Made by a program: the position numbers and the translations under genes
The notes under the pieces: model-generated
Told to the model about the DNA's origin: nothing
The model's database searches: none
Seen by the model: the letters and a program-made list of their open reading frames with translations, nothing else
DNA from: Comamonas sp.
Lineage (GTDB): Bacteria > Pseudomonadota > Gammaproteobacteria > Burkholderiales > Burkholderiaceae_C
Length of the DNA stretch: 64,000 bases
Direction of reading: 5' to 3'
Assembly: GCA_028690035.1 (NCBI GenBank)
Contig: JAQVCA010000001.1
Coordinates: 157,940 to 221,939, forward strand
Part shown: positions 55,760-63,746 of the stretch, one piece after another
How positions within the stretch are numbered: position 1 is the first letter of the stretch
Layout: each line of letters begins with the position of its first letter

Positions 55760-56721
55760 CCATGAGCACCACCCCCACGCCTGCCACGTCCACAGCCCCC
55801 ACCGCCCCTTACTCGCCCCTGCCACCCTGGCCGCTGTACTTCACCAAAATGCACGGCCTGGGCAACGACTTCATGGTGCTGGACTGCACACGCCAGATCA
55901 TCGACCTGCAGCCCGAGCACATCCGCCGGATGGCCGACCGCCACTTTGGCGTGGGCTTTGACCAGCTGCTGATGGTCGAGCCCGGCCCCAGCGACGACAT
56001 CGATTTTGGCTACCGCATCTTCAACGCCGACGGCTCCGAAGTGGAGCAATGCGGCAACGGCGCACGCTGCTTTGCCCGCTTTGTGCTCGACCAGGGCCTG
56101 ACCGAAAAACACAGCATCCGCGTGCAAACGCGCGCAGGCACCATCGTGCTGCGCATCACCGACAGCGGCGACGTCGAAGTCAACATGGGCGTGCCGCGCC
56201 TGCTGCCTGAGCAGATCCCTTTTGTTGCCGAGCAAGCCGCCCTCAGCTACACCGTCGCCGTGCAAGCAGGCAGCGACGAGACCGTGCAACTGTCCGTAGT
56301 CAACATGGGCAACCCCCACGCCGTGCTGCGCGTGGACGACGTGGACAGCGCCCCCGTGCCACGCCTGGGCCCCCTCCTGGAACACCACCCACGCTTTCCG
56401 GCGCGCGTCAACGTGGGCTTTGTGCAAGTGCTCTCGCCCAACCACATCCGCCTGCGCGTACACGAACGCGGCGCGGGCGAAACCCTGGCCTGCGGCACCG
56501 GCGCCTGCGCCGCCGCCGTAGCCGGGCAACGCATGGGCTGGCTGGGCCAGGACGTTACCGTCGATCTGCCCGGCGGGCGCCTGCACATCCGCTGGGCCGG
56601 AGAAGGCCAGCCCGTCTTCATGCAAGGCCCCGCCGTGCATGTGTACGACGGCCTGTGGCTCTGGCCCGATCAGCCCAGGAAAAAGCGATCACCTCAAAAA
56701 TATTCACAACAAGAATCATAA
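55756..56721 (+). CDS. dapF: diaminopimelate epimerase
   Basis: DapF interconverts LL- and meso-diaminopimelate for lysine and peptidoglycan. The 321-residue protein carries both catalytic cysteines, in [16 protein letters not shown] and [11 protein letters not shown]. The family core starts at [11 protein letters not shown] (about residue 31); the Thr/Pro-rich first 28 residues are an extension, and ATG 55762 is an alternative start. The C-terminal [14 protein letters not shown] tail also goes beyond the usual end. It is translationally coupled to nadE. Confidence 0.93.
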   Translation: MTMSTTPTPATSTAPTAPYSPLPPWPLYFTKMHGLGNDFMVLDCTRQIIDLQPEHIRRMADRHFGVGFDQLLMVEPGPSDDIDFGYRIFNADGSEVEQCGNGARCFARFVLDQGLTEKHSIRVQTRAGTIVLRITDSGDVEVNMGVPRLLPEQIPFVAEQAALSYTVAVQAGSDETVQLSVVNMGNPHAVLRVDDVDSAPVPRLGPLLEHHPRFPARVNVGFVQVLSPNHIRLRVHERGAGETLACGTGACAAAVAGQRMGWLGQDVTVDLPGGRLHIRWAGEGQPVFMQGPAVHVYDGLWLWPDQPRKKRSPQKYSQQES

Positions 56722-56783
56722 ATAACTTGATTTTTTGCGCTTTGAACTCAAAATAAGCATTTATTTAACCAAATAGGTAAAAA

Positions 56784-58052
56784 ATGCTTGTTGAGTTCAG
56801 AGTGGAAAACTTTCGCTCTCTGCGCGCAGAGCAAGTGCTCAGTTTGGTCGCCTCCAAAGACAAGACGATGCAGGAAACGCACACCGTGAGCACCGGCCTC
56901 AAAGCCGTGCCCCACGTGCTGCGCAGCGCCGCCATCTATGGCGCCAATGCCAGCGGCAAATCCAACCTCATCCAAGCGCTGCAGTACATGCGCGGCGTGG
57001 TGGCCGAATCGGCCAGCGTGATACAGCCCGGGCAACACTTTGCGGTGCAACCGTTTCGGCTGGATGCCCAATCTGCCCAAGAGCCCACCGCGTTTGAAGT
57101 GACCTTCCTCATTGACGGTGTGCGCTACCAGTACGGCTTTGCCATGACGGCCCAGCGCATCGTCAGCGAGCACCTGCTGGTGTACAAAGCCTTCAAGCCA
57201 CAGCGCTGGTTTGAACGCCGCCACGACGCCAGCACCGGCAAGGACGTCTATGTGTATGGCACTGGCCTGAAAGGGCCTAAACACCTCTGGGAAAGCGCCA
57301 CACGCCCCAATGCTCTATTCCTGTCGATGGCCGTGCAGCTCAACAGCGAGGCCCTGCGCCCAGTGTTCGACTGGTTCGTCAACGGCCTGGTGATCTTCAA
57401 CGAGCAAACACCACTCAACCCCCAGGTTTCCATACAAATGCTGCGTCAGGCCGAAGGACGGCGGCAGATTTGCGACTTTCTGGCCGCAGCCGACATCAGC
57501 ATTGCCGATATCGAAGTGGTCACCCGCAAAGTGCCCGGCCACGCAGTGCATTGGGATGTGGCGGCAGGCAAGACCGAGGTGCGCAGCGAAGAGCTCGAAG
57601 AACACCCACTGCGCTTTTCCCACGTCACCGAGCAAGGCAGCGCCGTCTTTGGCCTGACGGACGAATCCAACGGCACGCGCAACCTGCTGTTTCTCAGCGG
57701 GCCGGTGCTGGACATCCTGCGCAAGGGCCTCACGCTGGTGATTGATGAGCTGGATACCAGCCTGCACACCTTGCTGGTGCGGGAGCTGGTGCGCCTGTTC
57801 CATCGCCCCGAACTCAATCCCGGCAATGCGCAGCTGATCTTTACCACCCACGACACCTCACTGCTCGATGCCCCCCATCTGCTGCGCCGCGACCAAATCT
57901 GGTTGGTAGAAAAAGACCGCGACCAAGCCTCGGAACTGATCGGCCTGTCGGAATTTAGCCCGCGCAAAAACGAAGCCCTAGAGCGCGGCTACCTCATGGG
58001 CCGATACGGCGGCATCCCACTGCTGAACCCAAACTTGGGAGTCCAAAACTGA
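56784..58052 (+). CDS. OLD/RloA-like AAA ATPase
   Basis: A 422-residue ABC/SMC-type ATPase of the AAA_15/21 group. It has FRVENFRSLRAEQVLSL at the start, Walker A GANASGKSN (53-61), the signature-like DESNGTRNLLFLSG, Walker B TLVIDELDTSLH and the H-loop LIFTTHDTSLLD. Genes of this type are found next to restriction systems as rloA and in several two-gene phage-defence systems, paired with TOPRIM-like partners. Its stop overlaps the start of the RloB-like gene, so they are translationally coupled. A 62-base A+T-rich gap upstream may hold its promoter. Confidence 0.82.
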   Translation: MLVEFRVENFRSLRAEQVLSLVASKDKTMQETHTVSTGLKAVPHVLRSAAIYGANASGKSNLIQALQYMRGVVAESASVIQPGQHFAVQPFRLDAQSAQEPTAFEVTFLIDGVRYQYGFAMTAQRIVSEHLLVYKAFKPQRWFERRHDASTGKDVYVYGTGLKGPKHLWESATRPNALFLSMAVQLNSEALRPVFDWFVNGLVIFNEQTPLNPQVSIQMLRQAEGRRQICDFLAAADISIADIEVVTRKVPGHAVHWDVAAGKTEVRSEELEEHPLRFSHVTEQGSAVFGLTDESNGTRNLLFLSGPVLDILRKGLTLVIDELDTSLHTLLVRELVRLFHRPELNPGNAQLIFTTHDTSLLDAPHLLRRDQIWLVEKDRDQASELIGLSEFSPRKNEALERGYLMGRYGGIPLLNPNLGVQN

Positions 58053-58732
58053 TGGCGCGCGACCACTCTCCCAAAGAGCGCCAGCGCCAACAGCTCGAAC
58101 GCAAGCTAGGGCGACGCGCCAGCCACGACCGCATCCTGATCGTTTGCGAAGGCAGCAAGACCGAGCCCAACTACTTGGGCGAAATCCGGCAAGCCTACCG
58201 GCTGCACACCGCCAGCGTCCAAGTACACCCCAGCGCTTTGGGCACCGACCCGGTGCAAGTGGTGCAGTACGCCAAAGAGCTTTTTGAGTTTGGCGACAAA
58301 AACAAAGGCATCCAACCGCGTGCTTTTGAGCAGGTGTATGCCATCTTTGACCGCGACGAGCACCGCAGCTATTTCGATGCCCTGACCATGGCAGAGTCGC
58401 TCAACGGCAGGCTTAAAAACGACAGCAAACGCCTGGTGCGCTTCTAGGCCATTGCATCGGTACCCAGTTTTGAGCTGTGGCTGCTGCTGCACTACGAAGA
58501 CATCCAGCACCCCCTGCACCGTAGCGAAGTCCTACGCCGCCTGCACACCCACATCCCCGGTTACGACAAAAGCAGCACACGTACTTTTCACACCACCCGC
58601 GAACGCTTGCCTCTGGCCACACAACGCGCCCAAGCACTGGCAACCCAGTTCAATGCCCGCACCGCGCCAGAGCCCTTCACCGCCATGGGTGAGCTGGTGC
58701 AACTGCTCACCCAGCTGCGCTCCGGCACATAG
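58052..58732 (+). pseudogene. RloB-like TOPRIM protein, interrupted by an in-frame amber codon
   Basis: The first 131 codons encode the RloB N-terminus with TOPRIM-like residues: E33 in VCEGSKTEPNY and the D100-x-D102 pair in FDRDEH. TAG at 58445-58447 then ends translation. The same frame continues with clear RloB family sequence (AIASVPSFELWLLLHYEDIQ, HIPGYDKSSTRTF) to a TAG at 58730. One base change (for example CAG or AAG to TAG) would explain it. Whole, the protein has 226 codons, a normal length. It overlaps the upstream ATPase gene by one base. It may be inactive, a sequencing error, or read through. Confidence 0.8.
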
Positions 58733-58754
58733 CGGCCTCCAGACCAACGCGCAA

Positions 58755-58825
58755 CGCCAAGCTTTTTTTAATAAAAACAGGCTCTAGCCCTTATCCAGCA
58801 AGCGCAAGCAGCTATTTTTTTAGGA
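58755..58825. repeat. REP-like repeat, copy 6
   Basis: The right arm AGCAAGCGCAAGCAGCTATT is clear (about 58798-58816); the left part (GGCTCTAGCCCTTATCC) is diverged. It lies between the RloB-like gene and the isomerase gene. Confidence 0.6.
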
Positions 58826-58857
58826 CTTACCCCGAGCGCAGAGAGCCAGGGCGACGG

Positions 58858-59193
58858 CTACGCCAAATGTTTTTGGTAACTCTGGCGCTCCATATCCACC
58901 ACCTCGACGGTGATGGAAATGTCTTGATGGCCCAAGCCCGAGAGCTTGTGCACGATGGCCTGCGACAAGCTGTGTTTTTGCACCTCGGTTCTGCCCGACA
59001 GAATTTTGGCGACCACATGCACAAAAGACGCTTTGCCATCACCCAGTTTGAAATTTTGGTAGGCAATGGCACGGACTTTGATATCGGCACCATCGGGCAA
59101 AAACAACTGGCTGTGGAGCGCAGCGTCAAAAACGGCTTGTACCAAGCCCTCAGGGGGAATATCGGGAGAGTGTTCGATGATGCAGTGGGGCAT
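58858..59193 (-). CDS. 5-carboxymethyl-2-hydroxymuconate isomerase family protein
   Basis: A 111-residue member of the CHMI family in the tautomerase superfamily. It starts MPHCIIEHSPDI with the catalytic Pro2, and has FVHVVAKILSGRT with the conserved arginine region, similar to E. coli HpcD. CHMI acts in homoprotocatechuate breakdown, but no other genes of that pathway are here, so the true substrate is uncertain. G+C content is intermediate. It is the last ordinary-looking gene before the low-G+C cassette region. Confidence 0.8.
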   Translation of the reverse strand: MPHCIIEHSPDIPPEGLVQAVFDAALHSQLFLPDGADIKVRAIAYQNFKLGDGKASFVHVVAKILSGRTEVQKHSLSQAIVHKLSGLGHQDISITVEVVDMERQSYQKHLA

Positions 59194-59397
59194 GAGATTT
59201 TTTGGCTGCTCAATAATCTAAAAAATATTTTTATTTTTTAGTAATTTTTACATCAAGACCAATTTAATTTTATCAATTATATTGAAATATATAAAATTAA
59301 ATACATAGGATAATACCAAGCGATTGTGAAATAAATCTACCCATTCAAAAGCAATAAAAAATCTCACAACCGCTCTATCAGAGCACTATGGCAACAA

Positions 59398-59955
59398 CTA
59401 TTTCGCCAACTCTGCAAACTGAGGGTGGTTTACCACTTGCTTAAGCAACTCTTGCACCGCGGGGCCAAATGCGTCAGCAACATTCTTACAGGCAGAATAT
59501 GCCGTCCAGCTGGTTTCAAATGGGTAATTGACAGACACAGTATAGCCAGGAGATGTATTCGATCGCACACTCATCGTGATATCCCAGCTGGCAGGCGTAA
59601 AAGAACTAAAACTCAAAGCCTCCAAACGGCCCTCAATCACCGTAGGCGCATTGGTTTGGTAAACCTGAGCCATGAATAGTTCTTCTTGGAATGCGTCCTT
59701 GATATATTGGGACAGAGATTTTCCGGGGGCAACTTTGACCGGCCCATTCAATCGGCACAATGGACTTTCTTCAATCCCTGGGGCAAGCATTACGGAGCCA
59801 ATGCTTACTTTTTTACCATCTGCCTGCAAACTCTGCTGGATAGCGATGACATTGGCCGTTGATGCTTTATAGGGAATGGAGTTTGTTGTTTCACAACCTG
59901 ACAGGATGAATGCCATCGCTACCATTGCCAACGAAAGTTTTTTTGTATTACTCAT
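59398..59955 (-). CDS. cassette-encoded lipoprotein of unknown function
   Basis: A 185-residue predicted lipoprotein, with a basic N-terminus, hydrophobic stretch and lipobox ILSGC (C21). The mature part shows alternating beta-like segments (VIEGRLEALSFSSF, WDITMSVRSN, YTVSVNYPFETSW) and has no family I recognise. It starts 18 bases after an attC site, as expected for a cassette gene, and reads right to left like the others. No attC is visible downstream (59200-59397), so it may be the distal cassette whose own attC has been lost. Confidence 0.72.
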   Translation of the reverse strand: MSNTKKLSLAMVAMAFILSGCETTNSIPYKASTANVIAIQQSLQADGKKVSIGSVMLAPGIEESPLCRLNGPVKVAPGKSLSQYIKDAFQEELFMAQVYQTNAPTVIEGRLEALSFSSFTPASWDITMSVRSNTSPGYTVSVNYPFETSWTAYSACKNVADAFGPAVQELLKQVVNHPQFAELAK

Positions 59956-59973
59956 ATTTAGCTTCCAAAGTTA

Positions 59974-60029
59974 ATAACGTTTGAAATAACCGGCGCGCTT
60001 TAGCGCGTCCGGTTGATTGATTTGTTAGA
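59974..60029 (-). other. integron attC site 1
   Basis: On the minus strand the outer core TTCTAACAAATC and the inner arm CAACCGGACGCGC face GCGCGCCGGTT and CAAACGTTATTA across a TAAA loop. This is the folded structure typical of attC. The stop codon of the 264-residue cassette protein lies inside the outer core. Confidence 0.8.
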
Positions 60030-60819
60030 AGAACCCTTGCAACTTTGCGATAACCCCTAAAACAACAGAAACGATACTAAGTGCTGAGATAATCCAATGC
60101 TGCTTAATATAACCAACAACGGACTCCATAGAAAGGCCGTATATATCTTTCCACTTCGCATTTGTTTTTAGGCTTCCATCAGATAGGCGTTCAAAAATAT
60201 TTGACATGATATCCGCCTTGCGCAGTGTTGATTGATGCAGCTTTACAAACTCCTTGTTAGTAAATGCGTCTGCTTCAGCTTTGCCAACCAAAAAATCTCT
60301 TGCGGTCATTTTGTTGAGGCTTACAAGATTCTCAAGTCTTGGATGGCTTATGTACTTTACGCCAAAGACATCAATAAGAGCTCGTGCTAAATCAAATTTA
60401 CGCTCTTCTGGCAACTCAATAGGAGTGCCGCCAAGAACTTTGTATCTGTGTTCGATTGCGGGGAAACCGTAATTTATATCCCGCATATTCCAGTGAATCC
60501 AAGTGCAGTGCTTTGTTTTACCCAAATTCCCATAAAACTCATCGAGCATTTCCTTTTCTAAGGAATCGTAGTTTTGCTCAATGCTTCCAAAGTTAACTTT
60601 CCTTTGTTCTGCAATTTTATGAATGGAGAAAGATTCTGTTTGTCCGGAAGCTAAATTTCGAACCGCGATTGACGTAACGCGAGGTGTTTTACCATCAGTT
60701 TTTTCATAGAACGACTCGCATGAATAGTGGATAACTACACATGTTTCAGTGCGCTGATCTAGCTCAGCGATTCGTTTGATCGCCGCGTTTCTTTTCTTGA
60801 TTCTTCGTAGCGGTGTCAT
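60025..60819 (-). CDS. cassette-encoded tail-anchored protein, faint exonuclease-like pattern
   Basis: A 264-residue protein with a single C-terminal membrane helix (about 243-262) after a cytoplasmic domain of about 215 residues. Segments CVVIHYSCESF (E35), WIHWNMRDINYGF (D114) and LHQSTLRKADIMSNIF (H195, D203) loosely resemble the three motifs of DEDD exonucleases, but the first aspartate is missing and the spacing is unusual. The resemblance is weak. The gene starts 10 bases after one attC and its stop lies inside another, so it is one integron cassette. No named family recognised. Confidence 0.7.
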   Translation of the reverse strand: MTPLRRIKKRNAAIKRIAELDQRTETCVVIHYSCESFYEKTDGKTPRVTSIAVRNLASGQTESFSIHKIAEQRKVNFGSIEQNYDSLEKEMLDEFYGNLGKTKHCTWIHWNMRDINYGFPAIEHRYKVLGGTPIELPEERKFDLARALIDVFGVKYISHPRLENLVSLNKMTARDFLVGKAEADAFTNKEFVKLHQSTLRKADIMSNIFERLSDGSLKTNAKWKDIYGLSMESVVGYIKQHWIISALSIVSVVLGVIAKLQGFF

Positions 60820-60828
60820 GTGAGTTTC

Positions 60829-60892
60829 TTCTAACTAAAACAGTTGAGCAATGTGGTGCGAAGCGCCACGTTGCTCGAACGAAGGGTTCTGC
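60829..60892 (-). other. integron attC site 2
   Basis: The minus strand shows GCAGAACCCTTCG, an arm CGAGCAACGTGG, loop GCGCTTCGCA, a complementary arm CCACATTGCTCA and the core GTTAGAAG. The left outer core is degenerate (CAGAAC in place of TCTAAC), so this site may recombine poorly. It precedes the 264-residue cassette gene. Confidence 0.65.
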
Positions 60893-61125
60893 GACGTTGG
60901 AGCGGGGCACCAAAAAATCTGAGTTTTTTAACAGCCGATGCGCATCACTGGCCCAAGCAATGTCTGATGCCCATGCTGCGCTGTAGAGTGCGTCCACATA
61001 AGCTCGCTTATGTCGCGCACCGTAAGCGCAGCACACGCTATCATATTTTTCTTGTTTTATAAATACCCATCACTTGTGTTAACAGCCGCATATTTCTAAC
61101 TGTATGGCGCAGCTCCAATGTCGAA
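60893..61125 (-). other. integron cassette without a convincing gene
   Basis: The segment between attC sites 2 and 3 has no reading frame with a good start that ends at the attC. A 38-codon minus-strand frame from an ATG near 61043 (MIACAALTVRDIS) is the best candidate and is weak. It also holds a perfect short palindrome, CATAAGCGAGCTTATG. Confidence 0.45.
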
Positions 61126-61182
61126 GAACGAACCAAAGTAACCGGCGGCTGTAAGCTGTCCGCTTGAGCGCAAAGTTAGAAC
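61126..61182 (-). other. integron attC site 3
   Basis: The minus strand reads GTTCTAACTTTGCGCTCAAG, stem CGGACAGC-TTA-CAGCCGCCG with mismatches, then GGTTACTTTGGTTCG. It is very similar to attC site 5 and belongs to the first copy of the duplicated short cassette. Confidence 0.75.
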
Positions 61183-61368
61183 CCAAGCCCACACGCCAGT
61201 CACCCAAAGCTAGCAGCATAGCCGGAAAAACGAACCTGTACTAGCGCCAATACGAAACCAAAAGTACCCGGCACAAAACCAAAGTCAGAACCTACTTTGG
61301 AAACACTGGCGCAAACAAAACCGGATTTTTAACAGGCGTGGAATAAGCACGACCGTGGGCAAGTGCTA
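61126..61368 (-). repeat. short integron cassette, copy 1 (decayed)
   Basis: This segment, including attC site 3, is a second version of the cassette at 63443-63687, with most positions matching by eye. On the minus strand the reading frame of copy 2 (TTG start, MPTVVLIPRLLKIRF) begins at 61362 but meets TGA at 61285-61287, where copy 2 has TGC. An indel follows. The encoded product is therefore lost here. Confidence 0.75.
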
Positions 61369-61453
61369 ACGTTAAAGTTCACCTGCGACACGAAATGCAT
61401 GCCGCCGCAAGGCGGCGCGCATTTTGGGGCATCAGGTGCAACGGCCTGTTAGC
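61366..61453 (-). other. integron attC site 4
   Basis: The minus strand reads GCTAACAGGCCGTTGCACCTG, a long stem with GCGCGCCGCCTTGCGGCGGC at its tip, then GCAGGTGAACTTTAACGTTAG. At 88 bases it is the longest attC here. The stop of the 625-residue cassette protein (61449-61451) lies inside its outer core. Confidence 0.82.
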
Positions 61454-63326
61454 TTAATATTGATTTACCTTCTTCTTTTAAATATTCAATGGCTTCGACG
61501 GCAGACATGATTCTTGGATATTTTTTATTTTCTGTCCACAAAAATGAATCTGTACTCCATATCCATTCTGTATAAGGCGACACTACTGCGCTATAAATAT
61601 TCTCTACCCATTCTAAATCATAATTAGATCCTATTTTATTTAGAGAAATGAAATCGGCAAGTGTTGACACTTGTTCCAATTTGTTTGCAAGGTCTGCACA
61701 TCTAGCCGATATTGTACTTATATTGCCAATACCAAAGTTTAAAGGGCGCTCAAAAGCTCTACACTCAAATAAGTACAAATTGTTTTTCAAGCGTATAGCT
61801 ACATCCACTTCCCTTTTTTTATCACCACAAAGGATTTCTCTTGATTGTAGAACTACGCTAAATCCTGAATCCAACGCAAGTTTTCCAAAAGAGTATTCAA
61901 ATTCCGTACCTTTTTTACTTTGTGGATCGTAGTTTCGTAGACCAAAAAAAACATTTTTCAATAGTTTAAACCATGCGGAATAGTCGCAAAAATAGTAATT
62001 TCCAACAGGAATGAAGACGAAGTTTGGCCCATTAGACCAAACGCCTATGCTTGATTGTTTTATAGGACTTAATGTTAAAAATTCTATTATTGCATGTATT
62101 TGCTCTTCAAGATTAGATTCTTTTATGGAATTTTCTTCTCTGAGTTTTTTTATCATCGCAAGTATATCATCTACTATATGCTCCAATGATTCCCCATAGA
62201 AGGTGTATCCGCGTTGGAATTTCATGTAAAACATTAAGTCACTATTAAGATATTTTTCGAGTGATTTTGCTGATGATGCTATTAATAATTGAGAGCATAG
62301 TGCACAGGCCTGACAGAATTCAAGTAAGCCGAATTTAAATTTTTTCTGGAAATGTTTTGATAAATACTGATGCGCTTTGAAATAATCGTCAGCATTAATA
62401 ATCCATGGTATATAATTTGGACAGAAATTGGAGTCAATATTTTTAAGGCCTAACTTGCTAGCAGTATAATGCCCAGCATTAATGAATGCGCAAAAAATTG
62501 ATGCATTCGCGTCCCCAGTATTTGATGGTATAAAAGTTCCTACATTACTTGTCAATCCCTTATTGACAGAGTAATTTTCATCACGAGCATCAAATGAAAG
62601 AATAAGTTCATTTTGATCCGATGTCCGTTCTTCTACTAAGTCACCTGCGGATGTCGGAATTATCTTTACGCCTTTTCCCAAGGCTCTCATCTTTGCCCCT
62701 ATATACCAATATTGATAAGCCAACCCCTCAATGGCATAGGTATTAGCCAAATCATTTTCAGTAAAATCAGTTAAAACCCACTGAGGGGGAGAATTGAGAA
62801 AATGCTTTTTGTAGCTCTCATATATTATGGGTTTTAGAGATTTCCTTAATGACGCATCAAACATTCCTCCGAGGATTTTTTCGAAATCAACTTTACTTGA
62901 AAGCGAAAAACCGTCCTCTTGCGTCAAAGACGCATATTTTAATATCGCCTGTTCCGCATAATTTCTAACTGTAACGGTTGTACTATCATTAGTATTGCCT
63001 CCCAATTCATTTGCTAAGAATGGTGAAATTCTTCTATAAATATGCATCCAATAGAATGCTGGGCGTTTTCGTATTATTTTTTCTAATTCTTCTTCTATTT
63101 TTTCTAGTAATTTGCCTAGTGTGGCATATTGTAATTCAGCGTCTTGTTGAGATAAAACATCAAATTGTTCAGAAATTATTGTTCGTCTGAAATTTATGGT
63201 ATCTGTAACGTATCTTTTTTGAAGCATCTCATCGAAATCGCGATGGAGAATTCCAAACGTCAGTCGGTAGTATTCCGGAAGAACTATTGGAGATGGTTTA
63301 TTCTGCTTCGCTTTGCGTTTTTTCAT
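61449..63326 (-). CDS. large cassette-encoded protein with a PD-(D/E)XK-like nuclease core
   Basis: A 625-residue protein in a strongly A+T-rich integron cassette; I do not recognise a named family. The N-terminal 460 residues are mostly helical with several cysteines. The C-terminal part carries a restriction-nuclease-like pattern: E475/E477 (KGTEFEYSFGKLALDSGF), D508 (KREVDVAIRLKNNLYLF) and E521-C-R523 (FECRAFERP), where arginine replaces the usual lysine. No membrane segment is evident. The start at ATG 63326 follows attC site 5 by about 115 bases, and its stop is inside attC site 4. Such a protein could be a stand-alone defence nuclease; this is inference. Confidence 0.72.
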   Translation of the reverse strand: MKKRKAKQNKPSPIVLPEYYRLTFGILHRDFDEMLQKRYVTDTINFRRTIISEQFDVLSQQDAELQYATLGKLLEKIEEELEKIIRKRPAFYWMHIYRRISPFLANELGGNTNDSTTVTVRNYAEQAILKYASLTQEDGFSLSSKVDFEKILGGMFDASLRKSLKPIIYESYKKHFLNSPPQWVLTDFTENDLANTYAIEGLAYQYWYIGAKMRALGKGVKIIPTSAGDLVEERTSDQNELILSFDARDENYSVNKGLTSNVGTFIPSNTGDANASIFCAFINAGHYTASKLGLKNIDSNFCPNYIPWIINADDYFKAHQYLSKHFQKKFKFGLLEFCQACALCSQLLIASSAKSLEKYLNSDLMFYMKFQRGYTFYGESLEHIVDDILAMIKKLREENSIKESNLEEQIHAIIEFLTLSPIKQSSIGVWSNGPNFVFIPVGNYYFCDYSAWFKLLKNVFFGLRNYDPQSKKGTEFEYSFGKLALDSGFSVVLQSREILCGDKKREVDVAIRLKNNLYLFECRAFERPLNFGIGNISTISARCADLANKLEQVSTLADFISLNKIGSNYDLEWVENIYSAVVSPYTEWIWSTDSFLWTENKKYPRIMSAVEAIEYLKEEGKSILS

Positions 63327-63442
63327 TTAAAACTTCTTGCTAAATTAACTTGGCAAAATGGTAGCAGGCCTTCCTGAACTAGCGATGATTTCGACCAGCA
63401 AAAATCACTTCTACATGTACGCCTATGGTAGTTTGTATTGTG

Positions 63443-63501
63443 GCTAACGAACTAAGGTAAGCGGCGGCTAGAAGCCGTCCGCTTGAGCGCAAGGTTAGAA
63501 C
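63443..63501 (-). other. integron attC site 5
   Basis: The minus strand reads GTTCTAACCTTGCGCTCAAG, stem CGGACGGC-TTCTA-GCCGCCG, then CTTACCTTAGTTCGTTAGCC. Outer core TTCTAAC and inner core GTTAGCC are both well preserved. Confidence 0.85.
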
Positions 63502-63682
63502 CCAAGCCCACGCAACAGCCACCCAAGGCCAGCAGCATAGCCGGAAAAATGAACCTGCACCAGCGCCAATACGACACCAGAAAAACCCAGCCAAAAAACC
63601 AAAGGCAAAACCTACTTTGGGAACACTGGCACAAGCAAAACCGGATTTTTAACAGGCGCGGAATAAGCACGACCGTGGGCAA
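63452..63682 (-). CDS. possible small cassette-encoded membrane protein
   Basis: A 76-codon frame on the minus strand starting at TTG and reading into attC site 5, giving a C-terminal LKRTASSRRLP. The middle (FCLWFFGWVFLVSYW and FIFPAMLLALGGCCVGLG) is hydrophobic enough for one or two membrane helices. The frame is broken in the sister cassette, there is no good ribosome site, and the start is not ATG, so it may not be real. Confidence 0.35.
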   Translation of the reverse strand: MPTVVLIPRLLKIRFCLCQCSQSRFCLWFFGWVFLVSYWRWCRFIFPAMLLALGGCCVGLGSNLALKRTASSRRLP

Positions 63683-63684
63683 GT

Positions 63685-63746
63685 GCTAACGGGCGAGGTA
63701 AGCCGACCGCAGAATGCGGGTCGGCTTTTGACCGAAATGTTAGAAC
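63685..63746 (-). other. integron attC site 6
   Basis: The minus strand reads GTTCTAACATTTCGGTCAAAA, stem GCCGACCCGC-ATTCT-GCGGTCGGC, then TTACCTCGCCCGTTAGC. It is the best preserved attC in the window, with both outer cores and an extrahelical-base type arm. Confidence 0.87.

Larger units (their letters stand above)
63443..63687 (-). repeat. short integron cassette, copy 2
   Basis: Paralogous to the cassette at 61126-61368, with both ends at attC junctions. The two copies flank the 625-residue cassette gene. This copy keeps an open frame for a small hydrophobic protein (63452-63682). Confidence 0.75.

Noticed and set aside
60764..61036. A 90-codon minus-strand frame across attC site 2
   Set aside because: It starts at GTG and reads straight through an attC and into the next cassette gene, which cassette genes do not do.
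59974..63746. CRISPR array
   Set aside because: The repeats here are too few, too far apart, of variable sequence and internally palindromic; they fit attC sites, not regularly spaced CRISPR repeats.
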